Assembly (NCBI GenBank): GCA_002478565.1
Contig: DLPC01000025.1
Span: forward strand, 1 to 64,000
Length of the DNA: 64,000 nucleotides
From: Flavobacteriales bacterium UBA7468
GTDB lineage: Bacteria; Bacteroidota; Bacteroidia; Flavobacteriales_D; Crocinitomicaceae
Reading direction: 5' to 3'
Part shown: positions 36,980-45,760 of the stretch, piece by piece
How positions within the stretch are numbered: position 1 is the stretch's first letter
How the letters are laid out: every line of letters starts with the position of its first letter
Program-made: the position numbers and the translations under genes
Notes under the pieces: generated by a model
The model's input: only the letters and a program-made list of their open reading frames with translations
The model's database searches: none
Told to the model about the DNA's origin: nothing

Positions 36980-37821
36980 TAGTAGTCTCCGAGAGTTTCT
37001 TCTAATTGTTGCAATGCGGCTTCAAGTTGTTCAGCATTTGGGGCTACACCGTGCCATTTGTGAGAACCCATCATGTAATCAACACCTTGACCCATTTCGG
37101 TTTTCATGATAATGACAATTGGTTTGCCTTTTCCTGTAAGCGCTTTTGCCGCTTGCATGGTTGTTCGGATGCTATCAAAATCATGGCCGTTCATTCTTAA
37201 AACCTCCCATCCAAAAGCTTGCCATTTTTGACCGAGATCGCCTAAAGACAAAACTTGATCGATATCTCCGTCGATCTGACGGCCGTTGTCGTCTATGGTA
37301 GCGATGATGTTGTCGACTTTATTGGCAGCAGCATACATCGCCGCTTCCCAAATTTGACCCTCTTGTAGTTCGCCATCGCCATGAAGCGTATAAACAATAC
37401 TTGGATCATTATTTAGTTTTTTAACTTGTGCGGCTCCTACTCCGACAGAAAGACCCTGACCTAAAGACCCTGAAGCCATGCGGATTCCCGGAAGGCCCTT
37501 GTCTGTAGATGGATGCCCTTGTAAACGTGTAGATAACTTTCTAAAGGTGCCTAATTCTGAGACAGGGAAGTATCCCGCACGTGCCAAAACACTGTACCAA
37601 ACTGGTGAAATATGTCCGTTGGATAAAAAGAAGAGGTCTTCATTTTTGCCATCCATGCTAAAAGAAGCTGCATTGTGCTTCATTTGCTCAAAATATAGAT
37701 AAGTGAGGAAGTCTGTGCAGCCCAATGAACCACCCGGGTGGCCAGAATTAACTGCTGAAACCATTCTGACGATATCTCTTCTTACTTGCGAGGCTATTCT
37801 AACCAATTCTTTGTTTTCCAT
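36979..37821 (-). CDS. Transketolase, N-terminal subunit (split enzyme)
   Basis: 280 residues holding the thiamine-diphosphate-binding domain: SGHPGGSLGCTDFLTYLYF, FLSNGHISPVWY, GSLGQGLSVGVGAA, and the TPP motif starting GDGELQEGQIWEA and running to the downstream Asn (IDDNGRQ). It pairs with the C-terminal subunit at 34665-35627. First gene of a three-gene operon (N subunit, VWA, C subunit), with its own promoter. Confidence 0.93.
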   Translation of the reverse strand: MENKELVRIASQVRRDIVRMVSAVNSGHPGGSLGCTDFLTYLYFEQMKHNAASFSMDGKNEDLFFLSNGHISPVWYSVLARAGYFPVSELGTFRKLSTRLQGHPSTDKGLPGIRMASGSLGQGLSVGVGAAQVKKLNNDPSIVYTLHGDGELQEGQIWEAAMYAAANKVDNIIATIDDNGRQIDGDIDQVLSLGDLGQKWQAFGWEVLRMNGHDFDSIRTTMQAAKALTGKGKPIVIIMKTEMGQGVDYMMGSHKWHGVAPNAEQLEAALQQLEETLGDY

Positions 37822-37847
37822 AAATTAAATCTTGGGTTTTCAGCTTA

Positions 37848-37877
37848 CAAAGCTACGTTTAATTATGCTTACTTTTG
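37848..37877. promoter_or_regulatory. Divergent promoter boxes (transketolase / urocanate hydratase)
   Basis: TAGCTTTG on the minus strand (37855-37848), 26 bases before the ATG at 37821; TACTTTTG on the plus strand (37870-37877), 18 bases before the ATG at 37896. Both match TAnnTTTG exactly. No clear TTG at -33 for either. Confidence 0.55.
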
Positions 37878-37895
37878 CATTAAAAATAGAGATCC

Positions 37896-39899
37896 ATGAT
37901 CAGTTTTGCCGACGAAATACAACAAGGAATACCTACTGAGCTTCCCAAACTAAAAGCTTATGATCCAAATGTAAATCATGCGCCAAAGCGCAAGGAAATA
38001 CTGAGCCCTGAAGAGAAAAAATTGGCTATTCGCAATGCGTTGCGGTATTTTCCAAAGGCGCAACATGCCGAACTGGCTGCAGAATTTGCTCAGGAACTGG
38101 CTGCTTATGGCCGCATCTATATGTATCGATTCATGCCAGAGCACCCGATTTTTGCCAGACCAATTGACCAATATCCGGGCAAGAGCGAGCAAGCCAAAGC
38201 GATCATGCTCATGATACAAAATAACCTTGATCATCGTGTCGCACAGCACCCACACGAACTCATTACCTACGGAGGAAATGGTGCCGTATTTCAAAATTGG
38301 GTACAGTATCGCCTTACCATGAAATATTTGTCTGAAATGACTGACGAGCAAACACTCGTGATGTATTCCGGACACCCGATGGGCCTCTTTCCATCTCATA
38401 CAAATGCACCAAGAGTTGTAGTTACAAACGGGATGGTCATTCCAAACTATTCGAAGCCAGATGATTGGGAGCGCTTTAATGCACTCGGCGTATCGCAATA
38501 CGGTCAAATGACGGCCGGTTCTTACATGTACATCGGGCCACAAGGTATTGTGCATGGCACCACTATCACAGTACTAAATGCCCTGCGACGCATTGCGAAA
38601 AATCGCGAGGATATCAAAGGAAAAATATTTGTTACAGCAGGTTTAGGAGGCATGTCGGGCGCACAACCCAAAGCTGGGAATATTGCCGGCGTAATTTCTA
38701 TCACAGCCGAAGTGAACCCAAAAGCAGTTCACACCCGTCATTCACAAGGTTGGGTAGATGAAGTATTTGACAACCTCGATGCACTTTGCCAGAGAGTTAG
38801 AGCGGCTCAAGCCATTCAGGAAGTAGTATCATTAGCTTACCTAGGCAATGTAGTCGATATTTGGGAGCGCTTTGAGTCAGAGGGTATTCACATAGATTTA
38901 GGTTCTGACCAAACCTCCTTGCACAACCCATGGGCAGGTGGATATTATCCTGCAGGGCTTAGCTTTGAGCAGGCCAATGATTTAATGGCCACGGATCCCG
39001 AAAAATTCAAAGTATACGTCCAAGAAAGTTTAAGAAGACACGCCGAAGCGGTCAACAAGCACACGGCCAAAGGCACTTATTTCTTTGACTACGGAAATGC
39101 ATTTTTACTCGAGGCCTCAAGAGCCGGAGCAGATGTCATGGCCTCCAATCACATTGATTTTAAATATCCGTCTTATGTGCAAGATATTTTAGGCCCTATG
39201 TGCTTTGATTTTGGTTTTGGACCTTTCCGTTGGGTTTGCGCTAGCGGTGACCCCCAAGATCTCGAGAAAACAGACGCCATTGCCTGTGCTGTCTTGGAAG
39301 AAATGATGCAAAATAGCCCAGAAGAAATCCAGCAACAAATGGCAGACAACATTCAATGGATCAAAGGAGCACAACAAAATAAACTCGTTGTCGGGTCACA
39401 GGCTCGCATTTTATATGCTGATGCAGAAGGGCGTATGCTCATTGCAGCTGCCTTCAACAAAGCCATAGCAAAAGGAGAAATTGGCCCTGTTATCCTCGGG
39501 CGAGACCACCACGATGTTTCAGGCACAGATTCTCCATACAGAGAAACTTCTAACATTTACGACGGGTCAAGATTTACTGCGGATATGGCCATACAGAATG
39601 TCATTGGCGACAGTTTCCGTGGGGCCACTTGGGTGAGTATCCACAATGGCGGTGGCGTTGGTTGGGGCGAAGTTATCAATGGTGGTTTCGGAATGCTCCT
39701 CGACGGTTCTGAACAAGCGCAACGCAACCTAACTAGCATGCTGCATTGGGATGTCAATAACGGAATTGCCAGAAGAAATTGGGCACGCAACGAAAATGCA
39801 ACGTTTGCCATCAGACGAGCCATGGAAGCTGAGCCTCTATTGAAAGTTACTTTGCCAAATTTAGTGGAAGACCAACTTCTGGATGAATTATTCAGCTAG
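37896..39899 (+). CDS. hutU: Urocanate hydratase
   Basis: 667 residues. Core motifs are ELITYGGNGAVFQNW, SGHPMGLFPSH, GSYMYIGPQGIVHGT, FVTAGLGGMSGAQPKA and the NAD-binding, Cys-containing end region (GPMCFDFGFGPFRWVCASGD). It hydrates urocanate to imidazolone propionate in histidine degradation. It is about 110 residues longer than the 550-residue enzymes of proteobacteria, with extra sequence at the N-terminus (about 1-70) and within the second half; this longer form is common in Bacteroidota. No other hut gene is near. Confidence 0.95.
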   Translation: MISFADEIQQGIPTELPKLKAYDPNVNHAPKRKEILSPEEKKLAIRNALRYFPKAQHAELAAEFAQELAAYGRIYMYRFMPEHPIFARPIDQYPGKSEQAKAIMLMIQNNLDHRVAQHPHELITYGGNGAVFQNWVQYRLTMKYLSEMTDEQTLVMYSGHPMGLFPSHTNAPRVVVTNGMVIPNYSKPDDWERFNALGVSQYGQMTAGSYMYIGPQGIVHGTTITVLNALRRIAKNREDIKGKIFVTAGLGGMSGAQPKAGNIAGVISITAEVNPKAVHTRHSQGWVDEVFDNLDALCQRVRAAQAIQEVVSLAYLGNVVDIWERFESEGIHIDLGSDQTSLHNPWAGGYYPAGLSFEQANDLMATDPEKFKVYVQESLRRHAEAVNKHTAKGTYFFDYGNAFLLEASRAGADVMASNHIDFKYPSYVQDILGPMCFDFGFGPFRWVCASGDPQDLEKTDAIACAVLEEMMQNSPEEIQQQMADNIQWIKGAQQNKLVVGSQARILYADAEGRMLIAAAFNKAIAKGEIGPVILGRDHHDVSGTDSPYRETSNIYDGSRFTADMAIQNVIGDSFRGATWVSIHNGGGVGWGEVINGGFGMLLDGSEQAQRNLTSMLHWDVNNGIARRNWARNENATFAIRRAMEAEPLLKVTLPNLVEDQLLDELFS

Positions 39900-39908
39900 T
39901 CAGGATTT

Positions 39909-40856
39909 TCACTGCCCTGCCGGAAACGCATCTAATAAAAAATTGCCCTTACTTGTTGGCATTTGAAATCGATAAATTTCGGCTATTGTTTTTGAAATGT
40001 CTATCATTTCTGCCTCTTCGTTTACGATTTTCCCTTTGGGTGTATCAGGCCCTAGCACGAGTAAAGAAATGTGACGGCATCCTTCGCAACGACAGCCATG
40101 ATTCACAAAACCTGAACGTACCCCGTCCAAATGACGCCCGTGGTCGTTGGTAATTAAGAGGGTGGTTTGATCTTTTAGCACCGGGTTTTGTTGGATCATT
40201 TGCCATAATTGAGCAGCATATTTATCTGATTGCGTAATTGACTCTAAATATTTATCCCAATTATTGGCGTGGCCATATACATCTACGGCCAACAAATTGA
40301 TCAACATGAGCTGCGGCGGATTTTCACTCTTTACCAATTCAGTGACCTTTGCAAAAGTTTTATCATCACGGCCGTAACCAAGGCCATTTCCATTAGGCCC
40401 ACAATAAGTGCTGGCTATGTACTGATTGTTCCACTTTTTTTGGGAAGTATTGACCAATACATCAAGTTTTCCCTTGCTTGCCACTACATAGGCAGCAGAA
40501 GAATCAAGGCCAGTGTTTTTTAAAAAGTACTGAAAAATATTTGGCTGCTTGGGCAAAGCAGTGCCGGCATTTGAAATACGTTGATAGGTCCCGGTCACAA
40601 TCGCCGTATGGCCAGGTACTGTATATGTGGGGCCGTTGTTTTTAAATTGTGCGTAGAATGTTCCTTCTTTTTTGAGCGAGTCACAGAGCAAGGGACTGTA
40701 TTTACAGGTCGGTTCACCATAAGTTTCAGCGTAACGCGGACCGTCAATGACTAAAATAAATACATATTTGGTTTTGAATTCAGGGGCCTTTTGTTGGGCC
40801 AAAAACCAGGAAAAACATAAAAAATGAATCGCAGTTGCGAAAATCAACTTCTTCAT
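39909..40856 (-). CDS. Secreted alkaline-phosphatase-superfamily enzyme
   Basis: 315 residues. Signal peptide 1-20 (FLAQ-QK). Metal and nucleophile residues are those of type I phosphodiesterases and related enzymes: IDGPRYAET (Asp), a Thr in PTYTVPGHTAIVTGTY, and LITNDHGRHLDG (Asp-His). Candidate substrates are phosphodiesters or phosphate esters; arylsulfatase-type chemistry is less likely because the CxPSR motif is absent. It is convergent with hutU, 9 bases away, and seems monocistronic. Confidence 0.85.
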   Translation of the reverse strand: MKKLIFATAIHFLCFSWFLAQQKAPEFKTKYVFILVIDGPRYAETYGEPTCKYSPLLCDSLKKEGTFYAQFKNNGPTYTVPGHTAIVTGTYQRISNAGTALPKQPNIFQYFLKNTGLDSSAAYVVASKGKLDVLVNTSQKKWNNQYIASTYCGPNGNGLGYGRDDKTFAKVTELVKSENPPQLMLINLLAVDVYGHANNWDKYLESITQSDKYAAQLWQMIQQNPVLKDQTTLLITNDHGRHLDGVRSGFVNHGCRCEGCRHISLLVLGPDTPKGKIVNEEAEMIDISKTIAEIYRFQMPTSKGNFLLDAFPAGQ

Positions 40857-40909
40857 GGCCTAAAAATACGCAGAAACCCAAACAAGAGCATAATTTCTTT
40901 GTTTGTTTC

Positions 40910-40942
40910 TTTGGATGCAATACCATTAATGTGGTAAATTTG
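40910..40942 (+). promoter_or_regulatory. suf operon promoter
   Basis: TTTG at 40910-40913 and TAAATTTG at 40935-40942, 21 bases apart: a full -33/-7 Bacteroidota match. The start codon is at 40988, so the leader is about 40 bases long and A/T-rich. The 131-base gap 40857-40987 holds nothing else I can identify; no IscR-type box is obvious. Confidence 0.75.
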
Positions 40943-40987
40943 CAGGAATTATATTGTTTTATTTATAATTAATCTAAATAAAATTAA

Positions 40988-41311
40988 ATGCTAACTGTTA
41001 CAGATACCGCAAAAAAGCAAGCCCTGCGTCTCATGGAAGACGAAGGGAAGGATGGTTTCTTTATTCGCGTTGGGGTTCAAGGAGGTGGTTGTTCAGGTCT
41101 CATGTACCAACTCACTTTTGACAACGAAGAAAAAGAAGGTGACATGAGCTTTGAAAATAATGGCGTCAAAGTCGTTGTCGATAAAAAAAGTTACCTCTAC
41201 CTCGTTGGAACAACCCTTGATTTCTCGGGCGGATTAAACGGTAAAGGTTTTGTATTTCAAAACCCAAATGCAGACCGCACTTGTGGCTGTGGAGAATCTT
41301 TTTCTGTATAA
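40988..41311 (+). CDS. A-type iron-sulfur carrier (HesB/IscA/SufA family)
   Basis: 107 residues. The three family cysteines are in GGGCSGL and at the end in TCGCGESF. The protein receives Fe-S clusters from the SufBCD scaffold and hands them to client enzymes. It is the first gene of the suf operon, and its stop is one base before the sufB ATG. The exact A-type subclass (SufA versus ErpA or IscA) cannot be fixed by reading, though the context favours SufA. Confidence 0.94.
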   Translation: MLTVTDTAKKQALRLMEDEGKDGFFIRVGVQGGGCSGLMYQLTFDNEEKEGDMSFENNGVKVVVDKKSYLYLVGTTLDFSGGLNGKGFVFQNPNADRTCGCGESFSV

Positions 41312-41312
41312 T

Positions 41313-42761
41313 ATGTCAAACTACACTGAAAACGACCTCGCCAAGGACCTCGAAAACCAAGAATACAAATTTGGTTTTGTCACTGATATCGAGACAGAAA
41401 CAGTTCCTAAAGGGCTCAATGAAGAAATCATCAGACTCATTTCTACCAAAAAAAATGAGCCAGAGTGGTTATTGACTTATCGCTTAAAGGCATTTGAAAT
41501 CTGGAAAACCATGCAAGAACCCGAGTGGGCTCATGTCGCATATACCAAACCAGATTTTCAAGACATCGCCTATTACGCTGCACCAAAGCAAACAAAAAAA
41601 TATGAATCCTGGGACGACGTCGATCCAGAACTCAAAGAAACCATGAGTAAACTCGGAATTTCTATGGAAGAGCAGCAGCGCCTTACGGGTGTAGCCGTTG
41701 ACTTTGTCATGGATTCCGTATCTGTTGCCACGTCTTTTAAAGCAAAACTCAAAGAACTCGGTATTATTTTCTGTTCTTTTTCAGACGCCGTACAAGAATA
41801 CCCAGAATTGGTTCAAAAATATATGGGGACTGTCGTTCCGAACACCGACAACTTTTATGCCGCATTAAACAGCGCCGTTTTCACAGATGGCTCTTTTTGC
41901 TACATTCCAAAAGGTGTACGTTGCCCTATGGAATTATCTACCTATTTCCGTATCAATGCCGGCGGTACTGGGCAGTTTGAAAGAACTTTAGTAGTCGCTG
42001 ATGAAGATGCTTATGTTTCTTATTTGGAAGGCTGTACTGCACCCCAACGCGATGAAAATCAGTTGCATGCAGCTGTAGTAGAACTCATAGCACTCAAGGA
42101 TGCTGAAATCAAATATTCAACCGTGCAAAACTGGTATCCAGGAGATAAAAACGGAAAAGGTGGCGTTTTCAACTTTGTTACTAAAAGAGGTCTCTGTGAA
42201 GACCGCGCCAAAATTTCCTGGACACAAGTAGAAACTGGCTCTGCCGTTACCTGGAAATATCCGTCGTGTATTCTAAAAGGTGACCACTCTATTGGTGAGT
42301 TTTATTCAGTAGCTGTTACCAATAACATGCAGCAGGCCGATACCGGAACCAAAATGATTCACCTCGGAAAGAACACTAAATCAACCATTATTTCAAAAGG
42401 AATTTCAGCCGGGAAATCTCAGAACTCTTACCGAGGGCTGGTGCAAATCCATAAAGGAGCAGATAACGCCCGTAATTTTTCACAATGTGATTCTCTGCTA
42501 ATGACCGATGTTTGTGGGGCTCATACCTTCCCTTACATCGAATGTAAAAATCCATCGGCCAAAATTGAACACGAGGCAACTACCTCAAAAATCGGTGAAG
42601 ACCAACTTTTCTATTGTATGCAACGTGGCATCAGTGAAGAAAAAGCAATTAGCCTCATCGTCAATGGCTACTGTAAAGAAGTACTCAATCAACTCCCGAT
42701 GGAATTTGCAGTGGAAGCTCAAAAGCTCCTAGCAATTAGTCTAGAAGGTAGCGTCGGATAA
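41313..42761 (+). CDS. sufB: Fe-S assembly scaffold SufB
   Basis: 482 residues from the ATG at 41313 (MSNYTENDLAKDLE), one base after the carrier stop; the frame is open upstream inside that gene. Signature blocks are YIPKGVRCPMELSTYFRIN, YLEGCTAPQRDENQLHAA, NWYPGDKNGKGGVFNFVTKRG and the C-terminal EEKAISLIVNGYCKEVLNQLP. With SufC and SufD it forms the scaffold complex on which clusters are built in the cytoplasm. The length matches the family. Confidence 0.97.
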   Translation: MSNYTENDLAKDLENQEYKFGFVTDIETETVPKGLNEEIIRLISTKKNEPEWLLTYRLKAFEIWKTMQEPEWAHVAYTKPDFQDIAYYAAPKQTKKYESWDDVDPELKETMSKLGISMEEQQRLTGVAVDFVMDSVSVATSFKAKLKELGIIFCSFSDAVQEYPELVQKYMGTVVPNTDNFYAALNSAVFTDGSFCYIPKGVRCPMELSTYFRINAGGTGQFERTLVVADEDAYVSYLEGCTAPQRDENQLHAAVVELIALKDAEIKYSTVQNWYPGDKNGKGGVFNFVTKRGLCEDRAKISWTQVETGSAVTWKYPSCILKGDHSIGEFYSVAVTNNMQQADTGTKMIHLGKNTKSTIISKGISAGKSQNSYRGLVQIHKGADNARNFSQCDSLLMTDVCGAHTFPYIECKNPSAKIEHEATTSKIGEDQLFYCMQRGISEEKAISLIVNGYCKEVLNQLPMEFAVEAQKLLAISLEGSVG

Positions 42762-42794
42762 CTCAATTAATTTGTTCCAAAAACAGAACAACAC

Positions 42795-43541
42795 ATGATC
42801 TCAATCAAAAACTTACATGCCCAAATCAACGGAAAAGAAATCTTAAAGGGCTTGAATTTGGAAGTAAAAGCTGGCGAAGTACATGCCATCATGGGGCCAA
42901 ATGGTGCCGGAAAAAGTACACTTGCAAATGTGCTTGCGGGCCGCGAGGACTACGAAATCACTGCAGGTGAAGTCATTTTCAACGGTCAAGACCTCCTCGA
43001 ACTTGCTACAGAAGATCGTGCTAGAGCTGGTTTGTTTCTTGCCTTTCAATATCCGGTTGAAATTCCGGGCGTAAGTAATGTCAACTTTTTAAGAACAGCC
43101 CTGAACGAGAAACGCGCCTACTTGGGTCAAGAGCCTATTTCTGCCAAAGAATTCATGGCGCTCGTTAAAGAAAAATCTGCGTTAGTAGAACTCGATGCCA
43201 AGCTTGCCTCTAGGTCTGTTAATGAAGGGTTTTCAGGAGGCGAGAAAAAACGTAACGAAATCTTTCAGATGGCGATGCTCGAGCCCAAACTATCGGTACT
43301 CGATGAAACTGATTCAGGGCTCGATATCGATGCCCTTCGCATTGTTTCACATGGTGTTAATGCCCTGAAATCTCCTGAAAATGCAAGCATCGTAATTACC
43401 CATTATCAGCGCTTACTCGATTATATCGTTCCAGATTTTGTACACGTTCTTTACGATGGTAAAATAGTGAAGTCAGGGCCAAAAGAACTTGCACTAGAAC
43501 TCGAAGAAAAAGGATACGATTGGATCAAAGAAAGTTTGTAA
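42795..43541 (+). CDS. sufC: Fe-S assembly ATPase SufC
   Basis: 248 residues, a soluble ABC-type ATPase. Walker A is GPNGAGKST (about 35-43), the signature FSGGEKKRNEIFQ and Walker B LSVLDETDSGLD are exactly those of SufC. It drives conformational change in the SufBCD complex. It lies 33 bases after sufB and one base before sufD. Confidence 0.97.
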   Translation: MISIKNLHAQINGKEILKGLNLEVKAGEVHAIMGPNGAGKSTLANVLAGREDYEITAGEVIFNGQDLLELATEDRARAGLFLAFQYPVEIPGVSNVNFLRTALNEKRAYLGQEPISAKEFMALVKEKSALVELDAKLASRSVNEGFSGGEKKRNEIFQMAMLEPKLSVLDETDSGLDIDALRIVSHGVNALKSPENASIVITHYQRLLDYIVPDFVHVLYDGKIVKSGPKELALELEEKGYDWIKESL

Positions 43542-43542
43542 C

Positions 43543-44787
43543 ATGAACGCCATCACCGACAGCAAATTATCCGAATTTTGTAGCCAATTTTCGCCATCAA
43601 ATATTCAGGGGCTCCAAACCCTACAGAGCGATGCAGCTGCTTATCTTTCTAAAGAGGTCTTTCCTACTACAAGGAACGAAAGGTTTAAATATACGCGCTT
43701 ACAAAAATTGCTCAATGCTAATTTCAGCCCTATTGAAACACTTTCTTACGAGCAAATAAGTAAGTATAGCATCATCAAAGACGTTCCTACCATTTGCGTT
43801 AACGGACCTCAGATCTTTATTCCTCAACAACTCATTTCAAGTGTTACTATTTCATCTATTGCAGAAAGTACACTTGCTTTTCAGTCTGAGACTTACAAAG
43901 ACGTATTTGGTGCAATGAATACGTTATACGCTAGCAATGGCTGCAGCATTACTATCAATGACAACACTACTCTTAATCAACCTATTCAAATCATCTATCT
44001 GCATTCTGGTGGTGCTCATTTTTACAGAAATCAACTCAAATTTGGCAAAAACGCTGAAGCACAGATTGTACTAGCCCATTTTAGCATTTCAAATAGCATT
44101 GGTTTTTCCCATACACACACACAAATTGAAGTGGGCCAAGATGCGCGCATCAAACTGCATAAAATACAATGTTGCGAAGAAGGCCACTTTGACTTTAATG
44201 AAGAACGCATTTTTCAGGATAAACAATCCAATTTTGAGATCAATACCATCTCATTAAAAGGTTCATTTATTCGCAACGACCTCTCTGCTCAAATTCAAGG
44301 AGAATACGCAGAAACCAGACTAAATGGTGCCTATTTATTAAATGCGCAACAACACGTTGCCAATTACACCACCATTGACCACCAAGTTCCAAATTGTGAA
44401 TCTTTTGAGACCTATAAAGGACTCATCGATGACCACGCTACGGCTGTGTTCAACGGAAAAGTATTTGTCCGTCAAGACGCACAAAAAACCAATGCCTTTC
44501 AAAGCAATGCCAATATTTTACTTTCTGAAAATGGCAGTGTCAACTCAAAACCTGAATTGGAAATTTATGCCGACGACGTGAAGTGCTCACATGGCTCTAC
44601 CACTGGCCAGCTAGATGAAAATGCCTTGTTTTACTTGAAAGCCCGAGGGCTGAGCACTAAAGCCGCAAAATCTTTGTTGCTACAAGCTTTTATGGATGAT
44701 GTGCTCCAAGTATTTCAACCTGAACAACTCCATACATTTATTTTCAAAGTTATAGCCACTCGATTCAACTGGCAAATTGAAGATTAA
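43543..44787 (+). CDS. sufD: Fe-S assembly protein SufD
   Basis: 414 residues with the SufD beta-helix core: HTHTQIEVGQDARIKLHKIQ, GAYLLNAQQHVANYTTIDHQ, FNGKVFVRQDAQKTNAFQ and the C-terminal SHGSTTGQLDENALFYLKARG. It partners SufB in the scaffold. Last gene of the operon, closed by a strong terminator. The cysteine desulfurase SufS and SufE, often next, are not here. Confidence 0.96.
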   Translation: MNAITDSKLSEFCSQFSPSNIQGLQTLQSDAAAYLSKEVFPTTRNERFKYTRLQKLLNANFSPIETLSYEQISKYSIIKDVPTICVNGPQIFIPQQLISSVTISSIAESTLAFQSETYKDVFGAMNTLYASNGCSITINDNTTLNQPIQIIYLHSGGAHFYRNQLKFGKNAEAQIVLAHFSISNSIGFSHTHTQIEVGQDARIKLHKIQCCEEGHFDFNEERIFQDKQSNFEINTISLKGSFIRNDLSAQIQGEYAETRLNGAYLLNAQQHVANYTTIDHQVPNCESFETYKGLIDDHATAVFNGKVFVRQDAQKTNAFQSNANILLSENGSVNSKPELEIYADDVKCSHGSTTGQLDENALFYLKARGLSTKAAKSLLLQAFMDDVLQVFQPEQLHTFIFKVIATRFNWQIED

Positions 44788-44820
44788 TGCCGTTCACACA
44801 TTTAAAAACACGACTACAAA

Positions 44821-44848
44821 AAAAAGGCGACCGTTTGGTCGCCTTTTT
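44821..44848. terminator. Bidirectional intrinsic terminator, suf / atp operons
   Basis: 12-bp perfect stem (AAAAAGGCGACC at 44821-44832 with 44837-44848) and a GTTT loop, ending in five T on either strand. It lies between sufD (stop 44787) and the convergent atpG (stop 44868). Confidence 0.93.
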
Positions 44849-44867
44849 GATGAAGTGAGTTTTGAAC

Positions 44868-45737
44868 TTAAGCATTGAGTGCTTCGGCACCACCAACAAT
44901 CTCGAGGATCTCGTTGGTAATAGCTGCCTGACGCGCTTTGTTATAACTTAATTTCAAGCTTTTTTGTAATTCTTTTGCGTTGTCCGTTGCCTTGTGCATA
45001 GCGGTCATACGCGCACCATGTTCAGAAGCAAAGGAGTCACGGATGGCTTTGTAAAGCTGCAATTTCATGCTTTTTGGCAAAAGATCTTCAACGATTTCCA
45101 TTTTTGGTTGTTCAAAAATGTAATCGCCAGCTTCAGTTTCACTTGCGGTAGGGATGATCGGCAAAAATTGTTCAGTTTCTACAATTTGTGCGGCGGCATT
45201 TACAAAACGATTGTAGACAATAACAACTTTATCAAATGATTTATTGAGGAATTGAGCCATGATTTCGTCGGCAACTTGTGCCACTAAATCAAAACGAAGA
45301 TCTGCATAGATATCTTCCATTGCTTCAATTCTGTCATTTTGATAATAATGATCCGTACGCTTATAAACGTCTTTGATTTTCTTACCTAAGCATAAAACTG
45401 AAACCTCATGGCCGCTGTAATCTTGAGCGATGAGTGCACCAACTCTTTTGATGATGTTATTGTTGAAACCACCACACAAACCGCGGTTTGAAGTAATCCC
45501 GACAATAAGAACTTTCTTTACCTCACGCTGTTCGGCATAAGCATTTTCAGAAAGATCAAGTGTAGCGCTGAGGTTCTCAAGGATTTCACGAAGTTTACCA
45601 GCATAAGGGCGCATCTGCGTGACTGCATCTTGCGCACGCTTCAATTTAGCCGCTGATACCATCTTCATGGCAGAGGTGATCTGCATGGTAGAACCAACTG
45701 AACTGATGCGGTTACGTATTTCTTTTAGATTAGCCAT
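44868..45737 (-). CDS. atpG: ATP synthase F1 subunit gamma
   Basis: 289 residues with the gamma-subunit ends: N-terminal NLKEIRNRISSVGSTMQIT and SAMKMVSAAKLKRAQ, C-terminal GARMTAMHKATDNA and KARQAAITNEILEIVGGAEA. It forms the central rotor stalk. Last gene of the atpBEFHAG operon, 23 bases after atpA. The beta and epsilon genes (atpD, atpC) are not in the window, the normal split in Bacteroidota. Confidence 0.97.
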   Translation of the reverse strand: MANLKEIRNRISSVGSTMQITSAMKMVSAAKLKRAQDAVTQMRPYAGKLREILENLSATLDLSENAYAEQREVKKVLIVGITSNRGLCGGFNNNIIKRVGALIAQDYSGHEVSVLCLGKKIKDVYKRTDHYYQNDRIEAMEDIYADLRFDLVAQVADEIMAQFLNKSFDKVVIVYNRFVNAAAQIVETEQFLPIIPTASETEAGDYIFEQPKMEIVEDLLPKSMKLQLYKAIRDSFASEHGARMTAMHKATDNAKELQKSLKLSYNKARQAAITNEILEIVGGAEALNA

Positions 45738-45760
45738 TGAATCCTAGTTTGAGGCTGTAA

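Noticed and set aside
37950..38555. 201-residue minus-strand open frame
   Set aside because: It lies wholly antisense inside hutU, whose protein matches a known family throughout; the antisense product has no recognisable motif.
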